DNA from: Candidatus Magnetominusculus dajiuhuensis
Lineage (GTDB): Bacteria > Nitrospirota > Thermodesulfovibrionia > Thermodesulfovibrionales > Magnetobacteriaceae
Reading direction: 5' to 3'
DNA: 64,000 nt
Assembly: GCA_015233465.1 (NCBI GenBank)
Contig: JADFXP010000005.1
Coordinates: 1-64,000, forward strand
Shown here: in pieces, positions 42,481 through 49,798 of the stretch
How positions within the stretch are numbered: position 1 is the stretch's first letter
How the letters are laid out: every line of letters starts with the position of its first letter
The notes under the pieces: model-generated
Seen by the model: the letters and a program-made list of their open reading frames with translations, nothing else
The model's database searches: none
What the model was told of the DNA's origin: nothing
Position numbers and translations under genes: made by a program

Positions 42481-43683
42481 ATGAGATATTTTGATCATGT
42501 AGCGACAAACCCTCTTAATCCAGAGGTTTTTAATGCGATGCTTCCGTATTTTAAGGAAGAGTTTGGGAATCCTTTGAGTGTATATGGGCTTGGTCAGAGT
42601 GCAAAGCAGGCAATTGAAGACGCAAGAGTTAAGGTAGCTGCATTAGTAAATTGCAAGGCACAAGAGATAACCTTTACCTCAAGCGGTGCAGAGTCAAATA
42701 ATATGGCAATTAGAGGAATCGCTATGGCAAGGCGCAAGGAAGGCAATCATATAATTGTCTCACGCGTTGAGCATCATTCTGTGCTTAATTCTGCCAGAGC
42801 ACTAGAAAAGGAAGATTTTGTCGTTACATATCTTGTACCAGATAAGTTTGGCATGGTAAGCCCTGCGGACATTAAAAAGGCTATTAATAAAGACACAATT
42901 CTAATTTCTATAACACATGCAAGCAGTGAGATTGGTACGATTGAACCAATTGCTGAGATTGTTAAGACAGCAAAAGAGCATAATGTTGCAGTTCACGCTG
43001 ACGGTGTAGCTACAACTGGAAATATCCCAATAGATGTAATGCAGTTAGGAGTGGATGCTTATAGTCTATCAGCTCATCAGTTTTATGGGCCAAAGGGCGC
43101 TGGAGCGTTATATTTAAAGCGCGGACAGAGGATTTTGCCATTGATATACGGCGGGATTCAGGAAAACGGCAGAAGGGCTGGGACTGAAAATGTGCCCGCT
43201 ATAGTTGGGATGGGTAAGGCAGCAGAGATGGCTAAAGCGGAACTGCCAACACGTATGGCGCATGTAAAAAAGCTAAGAGATAAACTTATAGATGGACTCA
43301 CCAAGATTGAGAAGGTTCATTTAACTGGACATCCAGATAATAGACTTCCAGGACATGCGAGTTTTGTAGTGGAATATATTGAGGGCGAAGGGATGTTATT
43401 AATGCTTGAGGCAAATGATATTTACTCAGCAAGTGGTTCTGCCTGCACCTCAAAGGCATTAAAGGCATCACCAATTTTACTTTCAATGGGCTATTCATCA
43501 TCTGTGACACATGGTTCGATAGTGTTTTCACTTGGAATTGATAATACAGAAGAGGATATTGATCAGGTTTTGGAACATATGCCAAAGATAATTAAAAGAT
43601 TACGAGAGATGTCGCCATTTGCTAAAGAAGGCTGGGGTGCCATTGATGACTTAGAGGAATCAAAGGAGGGTAATCATGTATAG
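42481..43683 (+). CDS. IscS/NifS-like protein lacking the PLP-binding lysine
   Basis: 400 aa, clearly homologous to cysteine desulfurases: TSSGAESNNMAIRG, SRVEHHSVLN, GIQENGRRAGTENVPAIVG and the catalytic-cysteine loop SGSACTSKALKAS. However, the lysine that forms the Schiff base (HK in SGHKIYGPKG of E. coli IscS) is glutamine here (SAHQFYGPKG, codon CAG). The PLP-contacting Gln of the DATQ segment is also lost (HADGVATTG). The sequence resembles Archaeoglobus fulgidus IscS, which also lacks this lysine. It probably scaffolds IscU rather than desulfurating cysteine normally. It overlaps iscU by 8 nt. SD AGAGGTGAT. Confidence 0.9.
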   Translation: MRYFDHVATNPLNPEVFNAMLPYFKEEFGNPLSVYGLGQSAKQAIEDARVKVAALVNCKAQEITFTSSGAESNNMAIRGIAMARRKEGNHIIVSRVEHHSVLNSARALEKEDFVVTYLVPDKFGMVSPADIKKAINKDTILISITHASSEIGTIEPIAEIVKTAKEHNVAVHADGVATTGNIPIDVMQLGVDAYSLSAHQFYGPKGAGALYLKRGQRILPLIYGGIQENGRRAGTENVPAIVGMGKAAEMAKAELPTRMAHVKKLRDKLIDGLTKIEKVHLTGHPDNRLPGHASFVVEYIEGEGMLLMLEANDIYSASGSACTSKALKASPILLSMGYSSSVTHGSIVFSLGIDNTEEDIDQVLEHMPKIIKRLREMSPFAKEGWGAIDDLEESKEGNHV

Positions 43684-44050
43684 CAAAAAACTAATGGATC
43701 ATTTCACAAATCCGCGAAATGTTGGCGAAATAGCAGATGCTGACGGCGTAGGCATGGAAGGCAATCCAACATGCGGCGATACTATGAAGATATTTATAAA
43801 GGTAAAAGACGATATTATCACAGACGCTAAGTTTCAGACATTTGGCTGCGGCGCTGCTATTGCTGTAAGCAGTATGATTACTGAAATGGCAAAGGGCAAG
43901 ACGCTTACAGAGGCTCTCTCAATTACAAAAGAATCGGTTGCCGATGCCCTTGATGGAATGCCTCCACAGAAGATGCACTGCTCAAATCTTGGTTCTGACG
44001 CACTCAGAAAGGCGATTGAGGATTATCACGCTAAAGGCACACAAAAATAG
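43676..44050 (+). CDS. iscU: Fe-S cluster scaffold IscU/NifU
   Basis: A 124-aa scaffold on which [2Fe-2S] clusters form. The three cluster cysteines are present in their usual contexts: GNPTCGDTMK (with the following Asp that governs cluster lability), FQTFGCGAAIAVSSM and PQKMHCSNLG. The C-terminus is short and lacks the LPPVK chaperone-recognition motif of classical IscU, fitting the NifU-type scaffold used without HscA. It overlaps the upstream IscS-like gene, and the next gene starts immediately at its end. Confidence 0.94.
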   Translation: MYSKKLMDHFTNPRNVGEIADADGVGMEGNPTCGDTMKIFIKVKDDIITDAKFQTFGCGAAIAVSSMITEMAKGKTLTEALSITKESVADALDGMPPQKMHCSNLGSDALRKAIEDYHAKGTQK

Positions 44051-45244
44051 ATGCTTATAGTTGATTTAATACAATATGTATATAAATTTATCAGAACACA
44101 GTTAAGAGTAAGTGACAAGGTAAAGATTATTATTAATGATGATCCTGCAATGACTATTAAGGTACCAATAGGAGGCAGGTTATTAAAGACACTTGCTGAT
44201 AATAAGATATACATCCCTTCTGCATGCGGCGGGAATGCTATATGCGGTGAGTGTAGAGTAATTGTCAAAAGCGGGGGCGGAGAAGTCAATGATTCAGAAA
44301 AGATGCCCCTTGATGAGGATGCTATAAAAAATGGTTATCGGCTTTGCTGCCAATTGGAGGTCAAGGAAGATTTAAGTATTGTCATTCCTATAGAGGTGTT
44401 AAAGGTAAGAAAATGGATGTGTACTGTAAGGTCAAATAAGTGTGTGGCATCGTTTATTAAAGAGTTAGTGCTTGAACTTCCAAAGGACGAACATATTGAT
44501 TTTAGAGCAGGAGGATATATTCAAATAGAATCTCCTGCACATACAGTTTTTTATAAGGATTTTAATATTGATTTAAAGTATAAAGAGGATTGGGATAAAC
44601 TTGATTTATGGAAGATAAGTTCGACCGTTAATGAACCTGTTGCAAGGGCATATTCAATGGCTAATTACCCTTTAGAAAGAGACATTGTTATGTTGAATGT
44701 CAGGCTTGCAACCACACCGTATGACCAGCCAAAGCTTCCTACTGGCCAGATGTCTTCATATATCTTTAGTTTAAAGCCTGGTGATAAGGTCAGAATATCC
44801 GGTCCTTATGGAAAGTTTTTTGCAAAAGAAACGGATAATGAGATGATATTTGTTGGCGGAGGCGCTGGGATGGCTCCAATGCGCTCTCATATATATGATC
44901 AGTTAAAAAGAATTAAGACAAATCGAAAGATAAGTTATTGGTATGGCGCTAGGTCTCTTAAAGAACTGTTTTATGTAGAGGAATTTGACGCTCTACAAAA
45001 AGAACATCCAAATTTTCGTTGGAATGTTGCATTATCAGCGCCATTGCCAGAGGATAGATGGAGTGGAGCTGTAGGGTTTGTGCATCAATTTTTATTTGAT
45101 TGTTATCTGAAGAATCATCCAGCGCCTATGGATTGCGAGTATTATTTATGCGGCCCTCCTATGATGACAAACGCAGTTGTAAAGATGCTTTCAGGGCTTG
45201 GAGTAAAGTCAGAAAATATATTTTTCGATGATTTTGGAGGATAA
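44051..45244 (+). CDS. Soluble NqrF-like ferredoxin:NAD(P)H reductase
   Basis: 397 aa matching NqrF throughout: a 2Fe-2S ferredoxin domain ([14 protein letters not shown]...CCQL), a flavin site RAYSMANYP, the NqrF-specific [20 protein letters not shown] and [16 protein letters not shown], an NADH site [21 protein letters not shown] and the FFDDFGG end. True NqrF is anchored by an N-terminal TM helix to NqrA-E. Here the first ~25 residues are amphipathic, not a TM helix, and no nqrA-E genes are nearby. In this isc operon it may feed electrons to cluster assembly or to the selenoproteins (inference). Confidence 0.88.
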   Translation: MLIVDLIQYVYKFIRTQLRVSDKVKIIINDDPAMTIKVPIGGRLLKTLADNKIYIPSACGGNAICGECRVIVKSGGGEVNDSEKMPLDEDAIKNGYRLCCQLEVKEDLSIVIPIEVLKVRKWMCTVRSNKCVASFIKELVLELPKDEHIDFRAGGYIQIESPAHTVFYKDFNIDLKYKEDWDKLDLWKISSTVNEPVARAYSMANYPLERDIVMLNVRLATTPYDQPKLPTGQMSSYIFSLKPGDKVRISGPYGKFFAKETDNEMIFVGGGAGMAPMRSHIYDQLKRIKTNRKISYWYGARSLKELFYVEEFDALQKEHPNFRWNVALSAPLPEDRWSGAVGFVHQFLFDCYLKNHPAPMDCEYYLCGPPMMTNAVVKMLSGLGVKSENIFFDDFGG

Positions 45245-45246
45245 AG

Positions 45247-45708
45247 TTGAAGACTGCCGAAGAGATAGTTCAAGAAAAAAACAAAGAACTGATCAGCGTT
45301 TCTTTTAATACTCCTATTAAGGATGCTGTTATTGTGATGCTTAATAATAAGATTGGCACAATACTTGTTAAAAAGGATAATAAATATATAGGTTTTTGGA
45401 CAGAACGTGATTTATTACGCAATATAAGTATCAAAGGTTTTGACTTGGAGACTGCAGTTATTGGAGATTTTTTAGAGGCGCATATTGAAACTGTTCCACA
45501 TACGGATAATATATTTCAATTATTTGATAAATTTATTGGCAGGAACATTCGTTATATGCTGGTTCAAAAGGTAGATGAATATATTGGGCTGATTTCAAGA
45601 GGCGATGTAATAAGGGCAAGTCTATACGAAAAAAATGAGACTCTAAGAGAGTTAAATGCAATAGTCAGTTGGGAATATTACGATAATTGGCGTTGGAAAA
45701 AAGAATAA
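45247..45708 (+). CDS. CBS-domain pair protein
   Basis: A 153-aa protein starting TTG, 2 bp after the NqrF-like stop. It has two CBS motifs: ISVSFNTPIKDAVIVMLNNKIGTILVKKDNKYIGFWTERDLLRN and ETVPHTDNIFQLFDKFIGRNIRYMLVQKVDEYIGLISRGDVIRA. CBS pairs bind adenine nucleotides or SAM and act as energy or metabolite sensors. It has no effector domain and ends with an aromatic tail (WEYYDNWRWKKE). In this operon it could modulate the reductase; that is inference. Confidence 0.88.
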   Translation: MKTAEEIVQEKNKELISVSFNTPIKDAVIVMLNNKIGTILVKKDNKYIGFWTERDLLRNISIKGFDLETAVIGDFLEAHIETVPHTDNIFQLFDKFIGRNIRYMLVQKVDEYIGLISRGDVIRASLYEKNETLRELNAIVSWEYYDNWRWKKE

Positions 45709-45725
45709 TAATCAAAGGAGACATT

Positions 45726-46010
45726 ATGAAAAAAAAGCTATCATTGTATGTTTTGGGAGTATTGCTAATCATATTAATGGCTTGTGGTATATCTAATGCA
45801 GGTCAAACTGTTGTAACATTAACGATTCCGGGCATGACATGAGGCGGAACTGCCCATAGCGTAAGTTCTGCGCTAAAAGCTATAGCTGGGGTAATTGATA
45901 TTAAGACGGATACGGATAAACATACTGCAGAAGTTACTTATGATAGTGATAAGGCAAATGTTGATAAAATGAAAAAAGCACTGTTAGATGTAGGGTTTGT
46001 TGTGAAATAA
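45726..46010 (+). CDS. Secreted HMA (MerP-like) selenoprotein candidate 1
   Basis: 94 aa if TGA at 45840-45842 is read as selenocysteine (codon 39). SD AAAGGAG lies 5 nt before the ATG. Residues 1-25 are a signal peptide (a lipobox-like LMAC is also present). The mature part is an HMA ferredoxin-like domain: VTLTIPGMT-U-GGTAHSVSSALKAIAGVIDIKTD, then AEVTYDSDKANVDKMKKALLDVGFVV. The TGA replaces the first Cys of GMTCxxC, and the second Cys is Thr (UxxT). UGA is a normal stop in neighbouring genes such as queA. A SECIS-like stem-loop follows. The paralogue next door has TGA at the same codon. Confidence 0.8.
45857..45875 (+). promoter_or_regulatory. Bacterial SECIS-like stem-loop 1
   Basis: The stem UAGCGU / GCGCUA (including a U-G pair) closes a 7-nt loop AAGUUCU, starting 14-15 nt after the UGA. 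Distance and loop (compare AGGUCU in E. coli fdhF) fit a SelB-binding bacterial SECIS. Confidence 0.6.
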
Positions 46011-46044
46011 TTTTTTAGACTATAAATATTTATTTGAGGCTTTA

Positions 46045-46347
46045 TTGAAAATTAAATTACAAGTCTATATTTTGGCTGCATTGATACTTATAATACTATC
46101 TGCAGGATCATCAATGGCAGAACAGGGATCAATAGATTTGATTGTCTTAGGTATGTCTTGAGGAGATACTGCAAAAAGTGTAAGTTCTGCACTAAAGACG
46201 ATTGATGGAGTGATAGATGTCAAGATTGATGTAGTGAAAAACATTGCTACAGTAATCTATGATAGTGATAAGACTAAAGTTGATCAATTGAGAAAAGACT
46301 TGACTGATGCTGGTTATGTGGAGAAATCATTAAATACTAAACCCTAA
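46045..46347 (+). CDS. Secreted HMA (MerP-like) selenoprotein candidate 2
   Basis: 100 aa if TGA at 46159-46161 is selenocysteine, again codon 39. The start is TTG, with GAGG 5 nt upstream; it lies 34 bp after the first paralogue. A signal peptide (1-25, SMA-E) leads to an HMA domain: IDLIVLGMS-U-GDTAKSVSSALKTIDGVIDVKID, then ATVIYDSDKTKVDQLRKDLTDAGYV. The first metal-site Cys is the TGA and the second is Thr (UxxT). Frame, length and domain are intact on both sides of the TGA, unlike a decaying gene. Likely periplasmic, redox- or metal-related; the role is unknown. Confidence 0.8.
46177..46193 (+). promoter_or_regulatory. Bacterial SECIS-like stem-loop 2
   Basis: The stem AGUGU / GCACU closes the same AAGUUCU loop, at the same distance from the UGA as in paralogue 1. 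The C-G pair of stem 1 is U-A here; both changes are silent (AGC/AGT, GCG/GCA), a compensatory pair. Confidence 0.6.
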
Positions 46348-46580
46348 AAAAGTGTTATAAAGACTGAAGGCTGCCTTAAAGGATGGCTGCTACAATGGGA
46401 TTTTTTAAACAAGTCTGAGATCCACCCATTAACAAACACCTTTCATAATCATTTCTTTTCATAAGCGGCAAACATCTGCCTAATGAGATATATTGTTTAT
46501 CAAAAATATCTACGCTTTATACGAAATCTTATTTTTACTAACCATTAATACCAAGTTGTGTTCATAAAAGTATATATCCA

Positions 46581-46700
46581 TTGAAATATAGGGGCAGCTT
46601 TTTTGTAACAGGTCTTAGACCCTGTGGCTGCCCTGTTTTACGTTTTGCCTGCATGTAACTTGGCTAACCACAAGCGTTACCCCTACGAAATACGATTTCA
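46581..46700 (-). repeat. Repeat family 3, reverse copy
   Basis: It begins AAATATAGGGGCAGC and ends GCGTTACCCCTACGAAATACG, the reverse complement of the copy at 51276-51358. A GGTCTTAGACC palindrome lies inside. Confidence 0.7.
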
Positions 46701-46841
46701 AATAGAATTAACTGAATTACTTCTAAGAAAGCAACTTAATATAAATACCCCGTCTGCTAAGCATCCACACTCTTTTTCTAAAAGGGGTATTTATACATGC
46801 CTTGAACCCGCTTTAAGTATAAATAAGGGCACTAAGCAGCA

Positions 46842-46945
46842 CCTACATTAATATATTTTGGAACAGCTACATGCAGCTTCCCAACGAATACAATATTCAT
46901 CAGATACTTTAGCCTACATTAATATATTTTGGAACAGCTACATGC
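46842..46945 (+). repeat. 33-bp direct repeat, two copies
   Basis: CCTACATTAATATATTTTGG plus AACAGCTACATGC occurs at 46842-46874 and 46913-46945, a period of 71 bp. Only two copies are present. The purpose is unknown. Confidence 0.85.
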
Positions 46946-47040
46946 TGAACCTTCCCTATATGATGGATAATAATATTTTTTTATGTAAATATGGACGTAA
47001 CAATTACAAAAGAGCATCACTTATTCAGATTTGACTAATA

Positions 47041-47078
47041 GAAAAGCCTAATTGATAACTATATCAATTAGGCTTTTC
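47041..47078. terminator. Strong bidirectional hairpin terminator
   Basis: A 17-bp perfect stem GAAAAGCCTAATTGATA / TATCAATTAGGCTTTTC with a 4-nt loop and A/T flanks on both sides. It may end the isc/selenoprotein transcript and the minus-strand cytochrome transcript. Confidence 0.75.
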
Positions 47079-47214
47079 TATTTATATAGTTCGAAGAATG
47101 ATTTGCTCATTCTATCTATTAACACTTACAACTTTAAAATGATTTTAGTGGTACAATCATTTAAATGAAGTTGACCTCAAACATCCATCCATTGTTTATA
47201 CCAGATTAATTTAT

Positions 47215-47571
47215 CTACTTCTTATGACATTTGACGCAATTTTCAGGTTTATCCTTTGATGCAGCAAAAGCCTTTGTTCCATTATGACATGCTCCGCAAT
47301 ACTTACCTGCAAATATATCATCCATCTTAAATTGTGTTAAATGTCCATTATTATCAAATGCCTCTTTTGCTTCATCCATATGCATAAATATCGAAGCATG
47401 ACAATCATTACATTTCATGCCTAGTTCAGAATGCTTACCGCGGTCAAATGTAACCTTGCCTTCATTACCAACTGGCTTAAAATCCATCTTAGCTACTGGA
47501 ATTGCAAAAGCACTTCCTACCAATGTAATCAATACAGTTATGACTAATAATATACTGAACTTCATCTTCAT
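47215..47571 (-). CDS. Periplasmic triheme cytochrome c (c7-type)
   Basis: 118 aa from the ATG at 47571 (SD AGGGGTG); an upstream in-frame start at 47610 has no SD. The signal peptide ends SAFA. Three CxxCH haem motifs (CNDCH, CGACH, CVKCH) plus extra histidines (GKHSELG, HMDEAKEAFDNNGH) fit the c7/c3 triheme domain with bis-His haems. It is a small soluble periplasmic electron carrier. The outer-membrane cytochrome-porin is encoded directly upstream on the same strand, but a strong terminator lies between them. Confidence 0.92.
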   Translation of the reverse strand: MKMKFSILLVITVLITLVGSAFAIPVAKMDFKPVGNEGKVTFDRGKHSELGMKCNDCHASIFMHMDEAKEAFDNNGHLTQFKMDDIFAGKYCGACHNGTKAFAASKDKPENCVKCHKK

Positions 47572-47749
47572 TTTTAACACCCCTGTTTTAAATAAATAAT
47601 TGTAAATCAAATTTTAGCGAATTTAAGTTATAAATTATAACTTATAAAAAAAAATAACCTACACTAAATCCTCATTATTAAGCAAACAGAAGAGTATAGT
47701 TAGATTATTTTTAAAAGGTAGATTATTAAGATTACTGAATATTTTTGAT

Positions 47750-47784
47750 AAAGAAACTGGACTCTTAAAGAGTCCAGTTTCTTT
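47750..47784 (-). terminator. Terminator of the cytochrome-porin gene
   Basis: A 16-bp perfect stem AAAGAAACTGGACTCT / AGAGTCCAGTTTCTTT with a 3-nt loop starts 7 bp past the stop codon. Confidence 0.85.
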
Positions 47785-47790
47785 ATTGAT

Positions 47791-49164
47791 TTAGAATATT
47801 ACGTAAAAAGTTGAACCTAATACAGCATCAGCAAAATATCCGCCAGTAGTGTATTGAGTTGTCTTATAAGTAAAAGTTGTATTTAAATACATCCACTGGT
47901 TAAAGCGGCTGTTTTCACCCAAAGCAACCTGTGTAATTTGTGGAATGTGTGCAAGACCAGTCATACTGGTTGGGTTTGTATTTGAATATGAAAGTGCAAA
48001 TACTGTTAAAGGTGATATGTGATATTCAACATCTCCAAACCAAGTTGTGCTATATGTGGATGAAGAACCATTAAGTACATTTGTCTTAAATGCTGCGTTG
48101 TCGTAAGAATCGTTTCCATACAAAAACCCTGCAATTAAGGTAATCTTAGAAGGCACTACCCAATATTGACCATAGATTGACAATCTGTTTGTAGTGTCAT
48201 TAGCAGTTGAAGCGCCGTTTACATATCTGCCTGCTGCGTTTAGAACTGGTAATCCAAAAGGTACATTGTTAAGAAGACCATTGTACCATACTGCTGTTAT
48301 GCAACCATCGCCAATAAACTGGTTTGCTGTAAGTCCATAGCTAGGACGATTAGGTGTTGTGCCATTTGTGCTGCTGAAAAATCCAGCATATGAACCAAAA
48401 GAATAATCAGATGCTACTCCGCCTGTACCGCTGTACCAAATACCATCAGTTATCTTTGCAAATAAAGATGTTCCTGAAACAACATTATTATAGCCAAGCT
48501 CTATGCCTGATTCTGTTCCGCCTGATGCAACTAACAAAGCAGCTGAACCGCTGTAAGCTGCTGGATTTCCTGATGCCTTTGAAGTAATTGCTAATGATGA
48601 AGGAAAGCCTAAGTTACTTCCTGTTGCTGTTGAGTTAGCAGCAGTCATAGCTTCCATAGTACCAACTCTTGCTGTAAAGAATTGATTCTCGTCGCCAAAT
48701 ACTCCCAAAGCCCAAAGGTTAGCAATTGAAATTGCGCCAGGATCTTCAACGCCTGCCTGCCTGCTGATAGATAACTCTACATGTGTACCAAAATTCTTAC
48801 CCCATGCGCCTGTCATTGGATACAATGTTACGGTTCCAGCCTCAATACCTGCTCTCTGATAATTAGCAGATGCGCCTGTGTTATCAAAGTGATTAGAATA
48901 CTGAGCCTTTACTGAAATCCTGCCTGCCCAATAATCTTCCATTTTAAATGCTCCAGTATCCTTGCCTACTTCATTAGGCATTCTGAAACCAGCAGCCTTA
49001 AAATCAAACCCCACCTTGTTTAACTGTGCTACGTTTGTATGGCACATGGTGCAGTCTGCACCATATTTCCTTGCAAACATCGGCATAGCCTGACTGCTCT
49101 CTGGTATCAACATTAATCCCATAACAAACATCAGGCTAAACAATAATAATAGTTTTCGACCCAT
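47791..49164 (-). CDS. Outer-membrane monohaem cytochrome-porin (Cyc2-like)
   Basis: 457 aa. The signal peptide ends SSQA-M at residue 26. A short haem segment follows at once: MPMFARKYGADCTMCHTNVAQLN (CxxCH at 38-42), then VGFDFKAAGFRMP. The rest (60-457) is beta-rich with alternating aromatic/polar strands and ends in phenylalanine (FYVIF), typical of an outer-membrane barrel. This layout (P.FAR..G..C..CH, F...FK..GY/F, barrel) matches Cyc2, the fused cytochrome-porin that takes electrons from Fe(II). It may do that or another extracellular electron exchange. It ends at a strong terminator. Confidence 0.8.
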   Translation of the reverse strand: MGRKLLLLFSLMFVMGLMLIPESSQAMPMFARKYGADCTMCHTNVAQLNKVGFDFKAAGFRMPNEVGKDTGAFKMEDYWAGRISVKAQYSNHFDNTGASANYQRAGIEAGTVTLYPMTGAWGKNFGTHVELSISRQAGVEDPGAISIANLWALGVFGDENQFFTARVGTMEAMTAANSTATGSNLGFPSSLAITSKASGNPAAYSGSAALLVASGGTESGIELGYNNVVSGTSLFAKITDGIWYSGTGGVASDYSFGSYAGFFSSTNGTTPNRPSYGLTANQFIGDGCITAVWYNGLLNNVPFGLPVLNAAGRYVNGASTANDTTNRLSIYGQYWVVPSKITLIAGFLYGNDSYDNAAFKTNVLNGSSSTYSTTWFGDVEYHISPLTVFALSYSNTNPTSMTGLAHIPQITQVALGENSRFNQWMYLNTTFTYKTTQYTTGGYFADAVLGSTFYVIF

Positions 49165-49798
49165 TTAAAGCCCTCCTTGAATAAAAATAAATAGAACTGA
49201 ATTAATTCTAAATAAAATTTAGAATTTTGACCTAATAAGTCAACCTACATGACCACTTGATTTACAATTTCTGTTAGCTAACTGCCCACTTCTCCAAAAC
49301 TGCCGGCTTCTCCGCTAATCCTCATACCTTTAAGCCTAGTTAATCCATACTATCTTTTTTGAAGCCGTAAATAATATTACCATAATATAACAATTTTACA
49401 TAAAAGTAAAGAAATTTTTACTCTTTTTTAAAAAATTTATTTACTGTGGGAATATTCTTAATAATTCAAAGCCCTGCTTTAATTCCTCATTAATTATTAT
49501 TAGTAGTTTTAGTCATTACCTCCCTTTTATATGTTTCTGAAAGTGTCTTCTAATATAAATCTTTTCAAAAACCAAATTCACTATCATTGTTCATAATAAA
49601 TCAAAGATTACAATAAATGCAAACAATTTTTTTAATTTATTTTGCTCTTCATATCAAAAAAAAATTTACTTGCCAAAATAATTACCCTAATAAAATAATA
49701 CCTTATGGCACAATACTTAACTTTAACAAATTTTACATGAAGATACTGTTGACTTGTCACTTAATATTTAGTAATATTGAACAATATCATAATTTCCT
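49165..49798. other. AT-rich intergenic region
   Basis: No gene or recognisable RNA is seen. It contains the upstream regions of two divergent genes. On the minus strand GGGAGGTAATG at about 49516 opens an 8-codon frame (MTKTTNNN), and a +1 shift would continue NEELKQGFELLRIFPQ; this is too short to call. Confidence 0.5.

Larger units (their letters stand above)
46348..47214. other. Long intergenic region with repeat fragments
   Basis: No convincing gene. It holds a decayed reverse family 1 copy (about 46366-46440), a reverse family 3 element (46581-46700), a family 2 fragment (46743-46795: ATACCCCGTCTGCTAAGCATCC, AAAAGGGGTAT), a 33-bp direct repeat (46842-46874 and 46913-46945) and a bidirectional terminator (47041-47078). 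Confidence 0.6.

Noticed and set aside
45840-46161. The two TGA codons as sequencing errors or pseudogene decay
   Set aside because: They occur at the same codon of both paralogues, at the catalytic Cys position, with intact frames, signal peptides and ribosome sites and a shared downstream stem-loop. Recoding explains all of this better, though reads should be checked.
46624-46851. 75-aa ORF in the intergenic region
   Set aside because: It is made of family 3 and family 2 repeat sequence; no ribosome site.
46842-46945. Possible CRISPR array
   Set aside because: Only two 33-bp direct repeats with one 38-bp spacer, no palindromic repeat and no cas genes nearby.
49490-49516. Mini-ORF with strong SD on the minus strand
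   Set aside because: Only 8 codons before a stop; a 23-codon reading needs a frameshift in an AAT tract. Too short to support.
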